DNA of 64,000 bases from Bacteroidaceae bacterium (GTDB lineage: Bacteria > Bacteroidota > Bacteroidia > Bacteroidales > Bacteroidaceae), in contig JAFTYP010000013.1 of assembly GCA_017461345.1 (NCBI GenBank), forward strand, positions 1 through 64,000, read 5' to 3'. The notes beneath the pieces were generated by a model. That model did not search any database. It had not been told where the DNA came from and worked only from the letters and a program-made list of their open reading frames with translations. The translations under genes and the position numbers were made by a program. Shown piece by piece: positions 25,201-33,011 of the stretch (positions are counted from its first letter, which is position 1; the number at the start of each line of letters is the position of its first letter).

Positions 25201-27349
25201 AACCTGTGTATGCAGAAAGTCCTTCGAGGCCATAAGCAAAGTCAGCAAACTGGCCGATGAAATCTTCACGATACTCGAACAGGTTGCCCATGTTGTAGAA
25301 TGTGAATTCGTTCATCTGCATTGTGCCACCACCTGCTTCGTACACATGAATCATGAAGTACTCGTAAGGCTCTGCGCAACCTTCTGAGAGGTTGATGTAA
25401 CTTTCGTAAACATTGTAGGTGGCAAGGATGTCTGTACCAACATTGGCTTTTGAATCGAGGAGTACCCACTTGTCTGATTCTTTTGTTACGGTTTCGCCTT
25501 CTTCAAAGTTTGCACCCCAAATCTTCCAAGTCTTCCAGTTACGAGAGGGATAACTGTATGTGTCGCCACCGGTTACGAGACCGTAGTATGTGGGCTTGAT
25601 GGGGCTGTCGCTCTTGAAGACGAGCGTCCAATCTCCGTGGTCTGTGTGAGCACACCACTTGGTGTTCTGTGGATCGCCGTCGATAAGAGAGTGACCCATT
25701 TCTGTGTCGCTGAAGCCAGGACCATCGATGATTGTTTCATAGGTAGCATAGATAGGATCGTCAACCGTCTTGGTGTTAGCCATGAAGTATTCGTTGACAC
25801 GCTTTGCTTCGGCAAGAGCCTCTGCGCCTGTGATGTGGCGGTTAGCCTTGATGTAAGCAAAGTTACCTACGGGATAGCCTTCGCCGGGAGCGATGGCGTC
25901 TGTCTCGCTGGTCCATGCCTTGGCATATTCCATTGCAGCCTCGGTCAGGTTGTCCTCGCTAATGAGGCTCAGGCCCTGGTTGCGAACGGTGATAAGTTCT
26001 GCATAGTTGCTTGAAGAGAGTGTTACCTGCTTGTTAACCTCGTTGTACTCTATGTTAAGGTTGTTGAGAGTGATAGCATCGGTAGATGCCTTGATAGACT
26101 CGTAGATTTCTGTGAGTTTATCGAGCAGGGCCTTCTCTGCGAAGAGGTTGGGATCGTAGATGGCCTCGATGTTGCTAACCACTGCCTGCTTGTCGAGTAC
26201 GAAGGTGTAGCCGTCACCGAGTGAGAACTCGCCCATCTGCATGTAGCCTGCACCTTGTGTTTCGTCGATTTCCACCTTGAAGTAGCGGTATGGAGTGGTG
26301 TTCTCTTCTGAAAGACCGAACATAACTGTGAACTTGTTCAGGTCGGGCAGTTGGTCCTTGCCAATCTTGTCTTTTCTGTCGAGGAGCACCCATTTGTCGG
26401 AAGCACGTGTGGGCTTGCCGGCAGTCACGTCAGCCTCTGCCATAGCATAAATCTGCCATGTGCTCCAGTTACGGTCGTTCCAACTTTCGTTGTCGGTACC
26501 GGTAACGAGTTTATAGTACTCGGGTGCGATTTCGCGAGAGGTCTTCACGATGAAGAATGCACCGCCGGATGTCGCACCATACGACTTTGGATTGAAACCG
26601 TTACCCCACTTGGTGTTGATGTCGTTGTCGAAGAGTACGGAGAGACCTTCGCTGTCGCCGTTGTTACGGTCGCCATCGATGATGGTGTACTGGATGGGCT
26701 CGTCTGTACCAGTCACCTGGTTGGCAAGGTCTTCAAGATACTTCTCGAGGTCGCCATAGGTGCCCAGACCCCATTCGTCCATCTGCAGATAAACGTCGGT
26801 ACCCTGAACAGACTCAAGGACTTCAATCCAGAAGTACTGATAGGCAGTTTTGCCGTCTGCTTTGTTGAAATGGGTGTCCCAAGGCTCGGAATTTGCCTGG
26901 GGAAGGGCTTCTGCTTCGCGCTGGTCGATGAGTGTCCAGCCGCCTTCGGCAGGATTCTCGATGTTGCCGCGTACGGCTTCTTCGTCGGTAGCGAAGTTAC
27001 CGCCATAGATGTTCCAAGACGACCAGTTACGACCAGGAGAGTTACCTGTGTCGTTACCTGTTACGAGGAAGTACCAATCGGGTACGACAGCCTTTTCGGC
27101 CTTCACTACAACCCAGGCATAAGTGCGACCGGGGTCGTCGAAATTAGCGGGGTCAAAACTTTGTCCCCACTTCGTACCTACCTTTGTATCGACCAGTTTC
27201 GCGCAGCCCTCGCCGTTTTTGAGGTCTTTCGAACCGGACAATGCTGTGAGCTTAACGTACTCAGCCCACACGCTCTGAGAGAATGACATCATCACCAAAG
27301 CAATGATGCAAGACAACAAAGAGCTTGAAGATGTAAATAGTCTCTTCAT
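22244..27349 (-). CDS. Giant secreted protein: four discoidin-like modules, helical spacers, C-terminal dockerin
   Basis: A 1701-residue exported protein with a signal peptide (residues 1-29, ending VWA). Four related modules are visible at about residues 30-205, 215-385, 540-705 and 850-1035. Each has a D.....TKWG start, a central Y.LVTGNDT...RNW.TW.IYGANF motif, a W.L(I/L)D.(K/R) segment, and an end with QMNE or QM.E followed by (F/L). This resembles F5/8 type C (discoidin) carbohydrate-binding domains. Between them lie Glu-rich helical stretches that may act as spacers. A further beta-rich region (about 1130-1640) precedes two dockerin-type calcium-binding repeats at the C-terminus (DINGDDAIDIAD and DINGDGTIDIAD). 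No catalytic domain is recognised. It is probably a surface or scaffold-bound binding protein. It is downstream of the CotH gene on the same strand and shares its modules. Confidence 0.82.
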   Translation of the reverse strand: MKRLFTSSSSLLSCIIALVMMSFSQSVWAEYVKLTALSGSKDLKNGEGCAKLVDTKVGTKWGQSFDPANFDDPGRTYAWVVVKAEKAVVPDWYFLVTGNDTGNSPGRNWSSWNIYGGNFATDEEAVRGNIENPAEGGWTLIDQREAEALPQANSEPWDTHFNKADGKTAYQYFWIEVLESVQGTDVYLQMDEWGLGTYGDLEKYLEDLANQVTGTDEPIQYTIIDGDRNNGDSEGLSVLFDNDINTKWGNGFNPKSYGATSGGAFFIVKTSREIAPEYYKLVTGTDNESWNDRNWSTWQIYAMAEADVTAGKPTRASDKWVLLDRKDKIGKDQLPDLNKFTVMFGLSEENTTPYRYFKVEIDETQGAGYMQMGEFSLGDGYTFVLDKQAVVSNIEAIYDPNLFAEKALLDKLTEIYESIKASTDAITLNNLNIEYNEVNKQVTLSSSNYAELITVRNQGLSLISEDNLTEAAMEYAKAWTSETDAIAPGEGYPVGNFAYIKANRHITGAEALAEAKRVNEYFMANTKTVDDPIYATYETIIDGPGFSDTEMGHSLIDGDPQNTKWCAHTDHGDWTLVFKSDSPIKPTYYGLVTGGDTYSYPSRNWKTWKIWGANFEEGETVTKESDKWVLLDSKANVGTDILATYNVYESYINLSEGCAEPYEYFMIHVYEAGGGTMQMNEFTFYNMGNLFEYREDFIGQFADFAYGLEGLSAYTGYINEFNEKYEQLQNSVNAPDVRRLANELNELMVLIEESAALYETYMDLAGQLDGLSIDSENMSQWRDDYMSDNEGAGVKYIRGSYEYITSTLSLDNEVLQDEITYIQWIIDVVEGNKPYILIGGHTRGEWGDGFYGNIIDGIALNTTEIDPETGEEVKVNATKWGGQPDLNGNTYVIFRTMDPVNPFFYTLTTGNDTGAYQDRNWGTWYIYGANFAGDGEATKDAEGWVLIDAKENIGKDRLRPVDAEPSYFGFSTETTVEYTYYKVVVTKAYAGDAIQMNELRFGTEEEFEVIKQEYIAAANEFDYDVTAEQKLIDEYEATITEIDECVNMEALFRCNYRLAELRDLITASAETYDIYIAKVEEAIAYLEDNPLAESEALTIFDNYLNESIEVSELYPNGSAQYIIENHLLADSVVIDEIEFMESLKAAAVAAGYGKGMEISSLIVNRSFAEATETLKDEEGNSLGRQAEGWEGYLFRSATNEDMTMSAAEFCNENSKFDIKQTLANLKNGYYKVTLNAGFRANGDLLSYNYAAMAYANDVATYIPVIREDAVADSADAWLGNYSDKMIYDTDSIETFGLGIWGCEGSAHAFLNDRYLVTLVAQVVDGTLTIGLKNEGTTKGGDWTGAGNFRLFYLGEEVADATEALTEVAEYNAARITTLTETYMAADPADSETFVSEPNYSASQKEQLLQYSGVNTYEAEKALGELMQSINETKKAYVTLNNASDKVFNHWINFLPLEDATMEDDVYTVKENLLMGSYDDAVAAEEAKDNLYTKWPDYLKVKNDKGINVDYTWDRFAFEITTIGSNPALELTGLYEALEEDEVILTFDYTAAQDIEGSSMMYEAPNLLTDVKEDFDTLPATEEWTPVYVNVNKGIKTYQFGTADNHSIYWTISNKANAENTLSLSARNFRFITKAEMNAAGGKPINGVEGDINGDDAIDIADAVSVLNIMAEGAANADADINGDGTIDIADFVTILNMMAEQ

Positions 27350-27494
27350 TTTGTTAGGTTTTAAAGTTAATAAATGTTTTTAGTAAAAAAAGGTTAATGA
27401 ATGTTCTGTTGTTATATTAGTTCACATTTCAGGTTCCGTTTCATTCTCATCTATATCGGGTTACAAACACCCTATTTTACAACATAGTTGCAGA

Positions 27495-27528
27495 CAAATT
27501 TAATGTTTTATTTATTTGTTTTTACAAA
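27495..27528 (-). promoter_or_regulatory. Candidate promoter of the discoidin/dockerin gene
   Basis: On the minus strand TTTG (27528-27525) and TAAATTTG (27502-27495) resemble the Bacteroidota boxes, but the 22-bp spacing is longer than the usual 19-21. It would give a leader of roughly 140 bases. The rest of the gene-free stretch 27350-27719 is AT-rich and also holds the palindrome array at 27618-27689. Confidence 0.4.
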
Positions 27529-27617
27529 GAATGTCGGTTTCTGCTTTGTTTTTTAATCTTTTTTAACTATTTGCTTTGCCTGCATTTTTAAGAACTATTG
27601 CCTTTCCTGCAATAATG

Positions 27618-27689
27618 GTTAACCTTTCTGCCCATAATGGTGTACCTTTCTTGCCGGAAAGGTTAACCATTATTTCGACATAGGTGTAC
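27618..27689. repeat. GGTTAACC-type palindrome array, 22-bp period, four units, mixed flank orientation
   Basis: Cores lie at 27618 (GTTAAC), 27640 (GTGTAC), 27662 (GTTAAC) and 27684 (GTGTAC), exactly 22 bp apart. Units 1 and 2 read ATAATGG...CCTTTC, while unit 3 reads GAAAGG...CCATTAT, the reverse orientation. The array begins 31 bp beyond the 3' end of the CotH gene. Confidence 0.85.
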
Positions 27690-27719
27690 CTTGTTTTTCT
27701 GCCCTCTGCGTTGCTGCTG

Positions 27720-30700
27720 CTACTCCTCTGTGAGGATGTTTATCAGGCGCATCAGGTCTTGGGCATTCACCTTGCCGTCGGCATTGATATCGGCAGCAGC
27801 AACATTGAAGGCTTCTACCTGTCTGCCAACAATATAGTTTCTCATCGCCTCGTAGTCGAGCAGGTCGGTCAGCCCATCGCCATTCACATCGCCGGGTACT
27901 ACGGGCACCGGATAGGTGAAGAAGAAGTCGTAGGGCGTGTAGTTCACCGCAGCGAGTGTGTTGTCGTTCTCACGGCGGTCGAGCAGTGTCCACACGTCAG
28001 AGCCGGGCACCTTGCTCTTCACATTGCTGCCCAGGAGCGACCAGGAGGCAGGATTGCGGGCAGGATATTTCTGCGTGTCGTTGGCTGTCGTCAGGCGATA
28101 GCCCGAGAGTGTGACCTTCTTTCCGGCATCTATATATATATATAATGTAGTGCCGGCAGAGTATGAACCGCAATACTTGGTGTTGTAAGAATCGTCGATG
28201 AGGTCGGAGTGCGGATGGTTGTCGACCGAACTGCCCGTATAGGCATAGAGTGTAAGCGGCGTTACCTCCTTGCCTTCCGCATCGAGCAGATCGAACTCGG
28301 ACAACTGAATCGTGCCACTGCCACCACGGATGGCGTCGATGGCAAGTTGATAGTAGCGATGACCGGGACGCTCCTTGACCACAACAACACTGCAAGTGTC
28401 GCGCAAAGTGCTGATGTTGGGCACAGAAAGAATAATGTCTGCCTTGCCCAAACCCGTAGCCACCACACGACCATTCTCGTCGACAGTTGCTACATCGGCA
28501 TTGGAAGTCACCCACTTCGGACTAAGATTCTGTATGGTAAGAGGCGTATAACTATACTCCAACTGCAACTCCTCGCCAGGCAGAAGCATTGCCCGCTGCT
28601 TGTTCAGAACAAGCGTCTTGAGCGACATGGGTATGTAGAAATCGTAAGGTTCATAGTTAGTGGCCTGCATCGTCCAGTCGTCCTTTCGCTCATCGATGAG
28701 TTGCCAGCCGGAGTCGGACACATCGAGTTGGGAATTGCTGCCATAGAGTTTCCACGAAGAAGGATTGCGTCCGGGGTTCGATTGCGTATCGTTCGCCGTA
28801 TAAATGCGATAGCCATAAACATTCACCTCACTGCCCGCGTCGAAAAGGAAACTCGAATTGCCACTGAACGAACCACAGTATTTGGTCCCCACATTATCGT
28901 CGGCGGCATTTCCCCAACCCTCTCCGCCGAATCCTTCCGGACCATTATACGCAGAAAGGTTTCCCATCTCCTCGAGAACCTCATTCAGAAGGTCGAATTC
29001 TGCAAACTGCAACACGCCGCTCTGGCCACCCTGCAACTGAGTAAACGTCAACTTGAAGTACCTGTATGGCACAAGATTGCTGATGATGTTGGTGTAGATG
29101 CCGTCCTTCTTGTACACCATGCCCGCCGTCTTACGCAGCACAGGCCACAAATCATGCTCGCGGCCGTTGTCGAGATTCTGACGCCAAATGTCCTTGCCGG
29201 CTTTGCTGTTAATCAGATAGCACAACTCGCCATTGTCAACCTGGGCAGGTGTCATGTTCAAAGTCTGCGTAGATGTGTAGTCCCAGCAGTTGTTGATGAC
29301 GAGACTCTTCGTTGCAAAGCCAAACTCCTTACCCTCTGATGCACCAGTAATAGAACCTGCATTGTAGCAGTTCTCCATAGTCAGTTTGCCGGCAGAAGTA
29401 CCTACAAGTGCTGCCGCATTGCTTTGGGCAGTAATGCTTCCGGTATTGCTGCTGTTGGTAATCGAAACAACAGACAACAGACGGCCGCTGCCCACAAGAG
29501 CAGCCGCAGCATTGCCCGAAGCAATAACAGTACCATGATTCTCCACTCCGGAAATGGTGACGGCACCGTTTCTGGCATTGCCACAAAGCATGGCAACACT
29601 GCCGTTGCCTTCAACACGGCACGTCTCGTCGAAGACTATGTTCTGGAATGTGCAGTTCCCACAATAGGGGAAGAGAGCAACTGCATCGCCACCTGTGAGA
29701 TGCAGACTGCGTATGGTGTGTCCGTTTCCGTTGAAAGTGCCGTTGAAAGGTGCAGCAGATGTGCCGATTGGCTTGAAGTCTGCGTTATAATCGGCCATGT
29801 CTATGTCTGCAACAAGTTCTGCCTGTGCGTCGTTCTGCCCGCCTTCGTTAACCAGTTGGCTAAAGGTGCAAAGGTCGAAACCCGAGGCAATCTGGTAGAT
29901 GCCGTTTTCCTTTCGCAGTGTTCCGTAAGAGAGCATTTCGTCCATCCATGCTACACGATTGTAAACATAGTCGCGGACGCGGTCGACTTCCAACTCCCAT
30001 GAGCCCGGAACCTGTGGGTTGAGCGAGAGTTCCTGGTTAAGGTATGGCCAGCGGGTGAAGTTGAGATTGGCCGATTCACGTATTTCACGACGGAGTGAAT
30101 CGACGTCTGCTGCGACGTCTTCGGGGTTGAATGCTCCCTTCTTTCGCAGTTTGGCCCATATCTCCTGCAACTGTGCGAAGACGCTTGGGTCTGAGAGAAT
30201 GCGGCTGACGAGTTGGCTGTATTGGCCTGTTTGGCGCACCTTGTAGGTCCAGTCCATGCGTTCGTTGGCCGGATATGTTGTGATGTCGTTTTCGAGTGCG
30301 AGGTCTGCGTCCCAGACCGGGCCTGTGTAGAAGTGGTCGTCTCCGCGTTCTTTGTAGAGGAATACCTGACATATCATGTCGGTATTGCCGTTGAATTCGC
30401 TTATGAGGAACCAGCGAAGGAAACTTTCGACGTCGACGACGGAGCGCAGGCCGGCCTCGGAATCGGTATAGTTTTTACCGAAGACGATGCCTTCCATGTT
30501 GTTCCATGTGTTTTGGATGTACTGGAACTGTGCCGGCTGCATGATGTCTTCGTCGGGTTCGTGGACGGACATTGTGTTGCCATGCGAAGACATGAAGTGG
30601 TAGGTTTCGCGGCTGTAGTTGTTGTCTGCCTCGATGTAGTAGCCACCTGTGAGTGCCTCTCCTTCGATGTCTGTTTCGGTCATTTCGGTGATGCGGATGC

Positions 30701-31646
30701 GGTTTTTGTCTATGGTGACTGCGTCGGCCAGGGTGTATGTGCCACGATAGTCGCCGTTGACTATGAGGTCGACCACCTGGCTCCACGGGGTCCACTGCAG
30801 TTCGCCTCGTTTAGACATGGCCCACGCCACGGGGTTGCGCATGAGTGTCTTGTCGCGATAACTGTTGATAAGCACCCATTTCTTGCACTTTGCGGGTGAT
30901 TCGTTTTTGCCTCCCCTCATGACGTGGTGGCTTTTTCCGTCGTCGTACTTCATGCGGAAGGCTTTGTTTTCGTGTGTAGAGGAGAAGTTGCCGCGCACGC
31001 GGAACTGGATGGGGTACTCCTGGAGCATGGTTCCGTCTTCGTAGATGAGCACGGAGTTCGACTCGAAGTCTTCGCCACGTACGGTGGGCAGGATGTTGTC
31101 TTTGACGTGGATGCTGAGGGTGGGCAGATTGGTTATCTGGTAGAAGCGGCTGTCGTCGCCTACGCCTGCGTGTCCGTAGAAACTGAGTTCTGCAATGTTG
31201 CAATAGGAGCCTGTGCCGCCCACATAGCGAACGTAGCGGAAACCGCGGCTGACGTTTACGTCTGCAACGGCGTCTGCGCCGGTGGCAGGCCTTTCGCCAA
31301 TGAAATAGAGGGGTATGGCGTCCATGAAGTCGGGGCTGTTTGCGCCCTCGAAGAGACTGAGGAACATGCGGTCGGCACCTTGCCAACCCGATGCCGGCGT
31401 GAAGCCGATGCGGGTGATGACATGGGGTTCGCCAAGGTCGAGACCCACCCATCCGAATGCGGAGGAATTGGTGCTGTAATAGGTCGATGCTTCGCCGTCG
31501 AAAGCAGCCTGTGCCTTTGTCTCTGTGCCGGAACAGATTATCGTGCCTTCGAGAAGGTGATCTGTGGCCGAATCATAGGCAGACAAGGTGCTTGAGTTCA
31601 GCAGGAACAGGGAAAGGACAGGCAGGATATAAAGTATTTGTTTCAT
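27720..31646 (-). CDS. Secreted CotH-kinase family protein with discoidin modules and C-terminal dockerin
   Basis: A 1308-residue exported protein (signal peptide about residues 1-23). An F5/8 type C-like domain (about 25-155) precedes a CotH kinase domain (about 170-530): FRVRGNFSSTHENKAFRMKYDD, KKWVLINSYRDKTLMRNPVA, LIVNGDYRGTYTLAD, GGYYIEADN, GPVWDADLA. CotH proteins are atypical protein kinases first known from Bacillus spore coats and often found on dockerin-bearing proteins of cellulosome makers. A GLUG-like beta-helical stretch follows (FNGNGHTIRSLHL), then a Big2-like domain (VTSNADVATVDENGRVVATG) and two discoidin modules related to those of the neighbouring gene (NPSSWKLYGSN, NPASWSLLGSN). 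The end carries two dockerin repeats (DVNGDGLTDLLD, DINADGKVNAQD). Its substrate is unknown; the neighbouring dockerin protein is a candidate partner. Confidence 0.88.
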   Translation of the reverse strand: MKQILYILPVLSLFLLNSSTLSAYDSATDHLLEGTIICSGTETKAQAAFDGEASTYYSTNSSAFGWVGLDLGEPHVITRIGFTPASGWQGADRMFLSLFEGANSPDFMDAIPLYFIGERPATGADAVADVNVSRGFRYVRYVGGTGSYCNIAELSFYGHAGVGDDSRFYQITNLPTLSIHVKDNILPTVRGEDFESNSVLIYEDGTMLQEYPIQFRVRGNFSSTHENKAFRMKYDDGKSHHVMRGGKNESPAKCKKWVLINSYRDKTLMRNPVAWAMSKRGELQWTPWSQVVDLIVNGDYRGTYTLADAVTIDKNRIRITEMTETDIEGEALTGGYYIEADNNYSRETYHFMSSHGNTMSVHEPDEDIMQPAQFQYIQNTWNNMEGIVFGKNYTDSEAGLRSVVDVESFLRWFLISEFNGNTDMICQVFLYKERGDDHFYTGPVWDADLALENDITTYPANERMDWTYKVRQTGQYSQLVSRILSDPSVFAQLQEIWAKLRKKGAFNPEDVAADVDSLRREIRESANLNFTRWPYLNQELSLNPQVPGSWELEVDRVRDYVYNRVAWMDEMLSYGTLRKENGIYQIASGFDLCTFSQLVNEGGQNDAQAELVADIDMADYNADFKPIGTSAAPFNGTFNGNGHTIRSLHLTGGDAVALFPYCGNCTFQNIVFDETCRVEGNGSVAMLCGNARNGAVTISGVENHGTVIASGNAAAALVGSGRLLSVVSITNSSNTGSITAQSNAAALVGTSAGKLTMENCYNAGSITGASEGKEFGFATKSLVINNCWDYTSTQTLNMTPAQVDNGELCYLINSKAGKDIWRQNLDNGREHDLWPVLRKTAGMVYKKDGIYTNIISNLVPYRYFKLTFTQLQGGQSGVLQFAEFDLLNEVLEEMGNLSAYNGPEGFGGEGWGNAADDNVGTKYCGSFSGNSSFLFDAGSEVNVYGYRIYTANDTQSNPGRNPSSWKLYGSNSQLDVSDSGWQLIDERKDDWTMQATNYEPYDFYIPMSLKTLVLNKQRAMLLPGEELQLEYSYTPLTIQNLSPKWVTSNADVATVDENGRVVATGLGKADIILSVPNISTLRDTCSVVVVKERPGHRYYQLAIDAIRGGSGTIQLSEFDLLDAEGKEVTPLTLYAYTGSSVDNHPHSDLIDDSYNTKYCGSYSAGTTLYIYIDAGKKVTLSGYRLTTANDTQKYPARNPASWSLLGSNVKSKVPGSDVWTLLDRRENDNTLAAVNYTPYDFFFTYPVPVVPGDVNGDGLTDLLDYEAMRNYIVGRQVEAFNVAAADINADGKVNAQDLMRLINILTEE

Positions 31647-31702
31647 CGTTCTTCTATTGTTTTATGCATGACTTTGTGCGCACATACGCGCAATCTGCGC
31701 AA

Positions 31703-31710
31703 CAAAGATA
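31703..31710 (-). promoter_or_regulatory. -7 element of the CotH gene
   Basis: TATCTTTG on the minus strand exactly fits TAnnTTTG and lies 57 bp before the start codon. The -33 position holds only TGTC, a weak match. Confidence 0.5.
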
Positions 31711-31816
31711 ATAAATTTTTGATTTGTCCCGACACTTACCTGTCGCTTTTTTGCATTTTTATACTACTTTCTGCATGGCATGACGGAGAAAAGGCTTGGC
31801 CACACCCCAAAAAAAG

Positions 31817-31888
31817 GTTAACCATTATTGAGGAAAAGGTTAACCATTACGGGCAGAAAGGTTAACCATTCTGTCGATAATGCTTAAC
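31817..31888. repeat. GGTTAACC-type palindrome array, 22-bp period, four units
   Basis: Cores lie at 31817, 31839 and 31861 (all GTTAAC) and at 31883 (CTTAAC), exactly 22 bp apart. The flanks read mainly AAAGG before and CCATT after the core. The array ends 43 bp beyond the 3' end of the AraC-type regulator gene. The rest of the space up to the CotH promoter shows nothing recognisable. Confidence 0.85.
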
Positions 31889-31930
31889 CTATTTTACGGA
31901 GCAGAAACGGCTGTTGCCGAATGGGGGCGT

Positions 31931-32809
31931 TTATTGTGCCTTCCCGTCGCGGTACTGCTGGGGCGAAACACCAACCTGCAGACGGAAAAAACGTCCGAAG
32001 TGCGACTGGTTCTTAAAGCCCATCGAGGAGGCTATCTGCTTGATGCTCTTACTGCTGTCGCGAAGCATAAATTTGGCAGAACGGATGATTTCTTCGCTAA
32101 TCAACTGGTTGGCCGTCCGTCCTGTCAGGCGTTTACACACACCCGAAAAGTACTTGGGCGTGATGCAGAAGAGATTGGCATACTCGTTTACGTTAAGATA
32201 AGGCAAAGAGGGGTCGTGCAAGTGCTGCATGAAACGTCGCAAGATATTCTCGCCGGAACTGTATGTCTGCTGAATCGTCTTGTCGTCCTGCACCTTATAC
32301 AAATCGATAAGTTCGTAAACCATCGAAGCCAACAGCAGGCGAAGACGTATCTCCTTGTTCGCAGTCTCCGGGCTCTGGAGATTGTTTTGCAGCAGATCGA
32401 AATAACTGCGGCAACGCTTCTGCGTCATCTCGTCTGCCGGAAGAACCGTCAACGCCTTGGAAAGCATAGAGTGAGACCACTCCATACGAACCATCTGCGA
32501 AATCCGCGAAATATAGTCCGGCGAAAGGAAAAGCATCATGGCATTGAAGTCCATGCTCATCATGCTCTTCTCGAAAATGATGCGAGGATGACAAATCACA
32601 ATATCACCCTCCTTCAACTGATACGCCTTCTCGTCGACAGACAACTGCGCCACACCACGAGTCACCAGTGAAAACAAGAAGCCCTCCACCAAAACAGAAG
32701 AAACCTCGTGATGACGCACCTGCTCGAAATTATCGAAAATGGCAATGTGGTCATTGAAATAAATGTTCAATCCCTCGTCAACTATTGTCCGTATATTAAG
32801 TGTTTTCAT
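31931..32809 (-). CDS. AraC-family transcriptional regulator
   Basis: The 292-residue protein has an N-terminal cupin-like sensing region (about residues 20-150, LKEGDIVICHPRIIF). The C-terminal AraC/XylS DNA-binding domain (about 190-290) has two helix-turn-helix motifs (LFCITPKYFSGVCKRLTG and KQIASSMGFKNQSHFGRFF) and the usual ending VSPQQYR. The start at 32809 is preferred over an in-frame ATG at 32824, because a -7 element at 32833-32840 would place transcription start at or after the earlier ATG. It is divergent from the RND efflux operon (202 bp between start codons), so it is a plausible regulator of that pump. This is inferred from position. Confidence 0.9.
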   Translation of the reverse strand: MKTLNIRTIVDEGLNIYFNDHIAIFDNFEQVRHHEVSSVLVEGFLFSLVTRGVAQLSVDEKAYQLKEGDIVICHPRIIFEKSMMSMDFNAMMLFLSPDYISRISQMVRMEWSHSMLSKALTVLPADEMTQKRCRSYFDLLQNNLQSPETANKEIRLRLLLASMVYELIDLYKVQDDKTIQQTYSSGENILRRFMQHLHDPSLPYLNVNEYANLFCITPKYFSGVCKRLTGRTANQLISEEIIRSAKFMLRDSSKSIKQIASSMGFKNQSHFGRFFRLQVGVSPQQYRDGKAQ

Positions 32810-32832
32810 ACCTTTATGACACAAAATTGTTG

Positions 32833-32840
32833 CAAAGATA
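32833..32840 (-). promoter_or_regulatory. -7 element of the AraC-type regulator gene
   Basis: TATCTTTG on the minus strand, 23 bp before the chosen start codon. A TTTG box occurs at 32869-32866, but at 25 bp spacing, which is too long for the consensus. For the divergent efflux operon, TTATTTTG at 32971-32978 is a weak candidate. Confidence 0.5.
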
Positions 32841-33011
32841 CACCTTTACCACCTTTCTTTTTATCCAAATCAGTTAAGTTTTATCCCGTTTTTCGCAAAA
32901 AAGAAACAGAAGTGGAGAAATAGAACAAACATTCCGTCGCCATAGATATACATCCAAAAGAAAAAAGTTGTTATTTTGCAAGCACGAACAATAAAAACAA
33001 ACACAAACGCT

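Noticed and set aside
28209..31595. Long plus-strand frames opposite the CotH gene
   Set aside because: Antisense shadows of a gene with convincing CotH, discoidin and dockerin motifs.
32976..33011. Upstream start for the RND adaptor gene
   Set aside because: It overlaps the promoter candidate at 32971-32978 and would bury the lipoprotein signal behind a polar extension.
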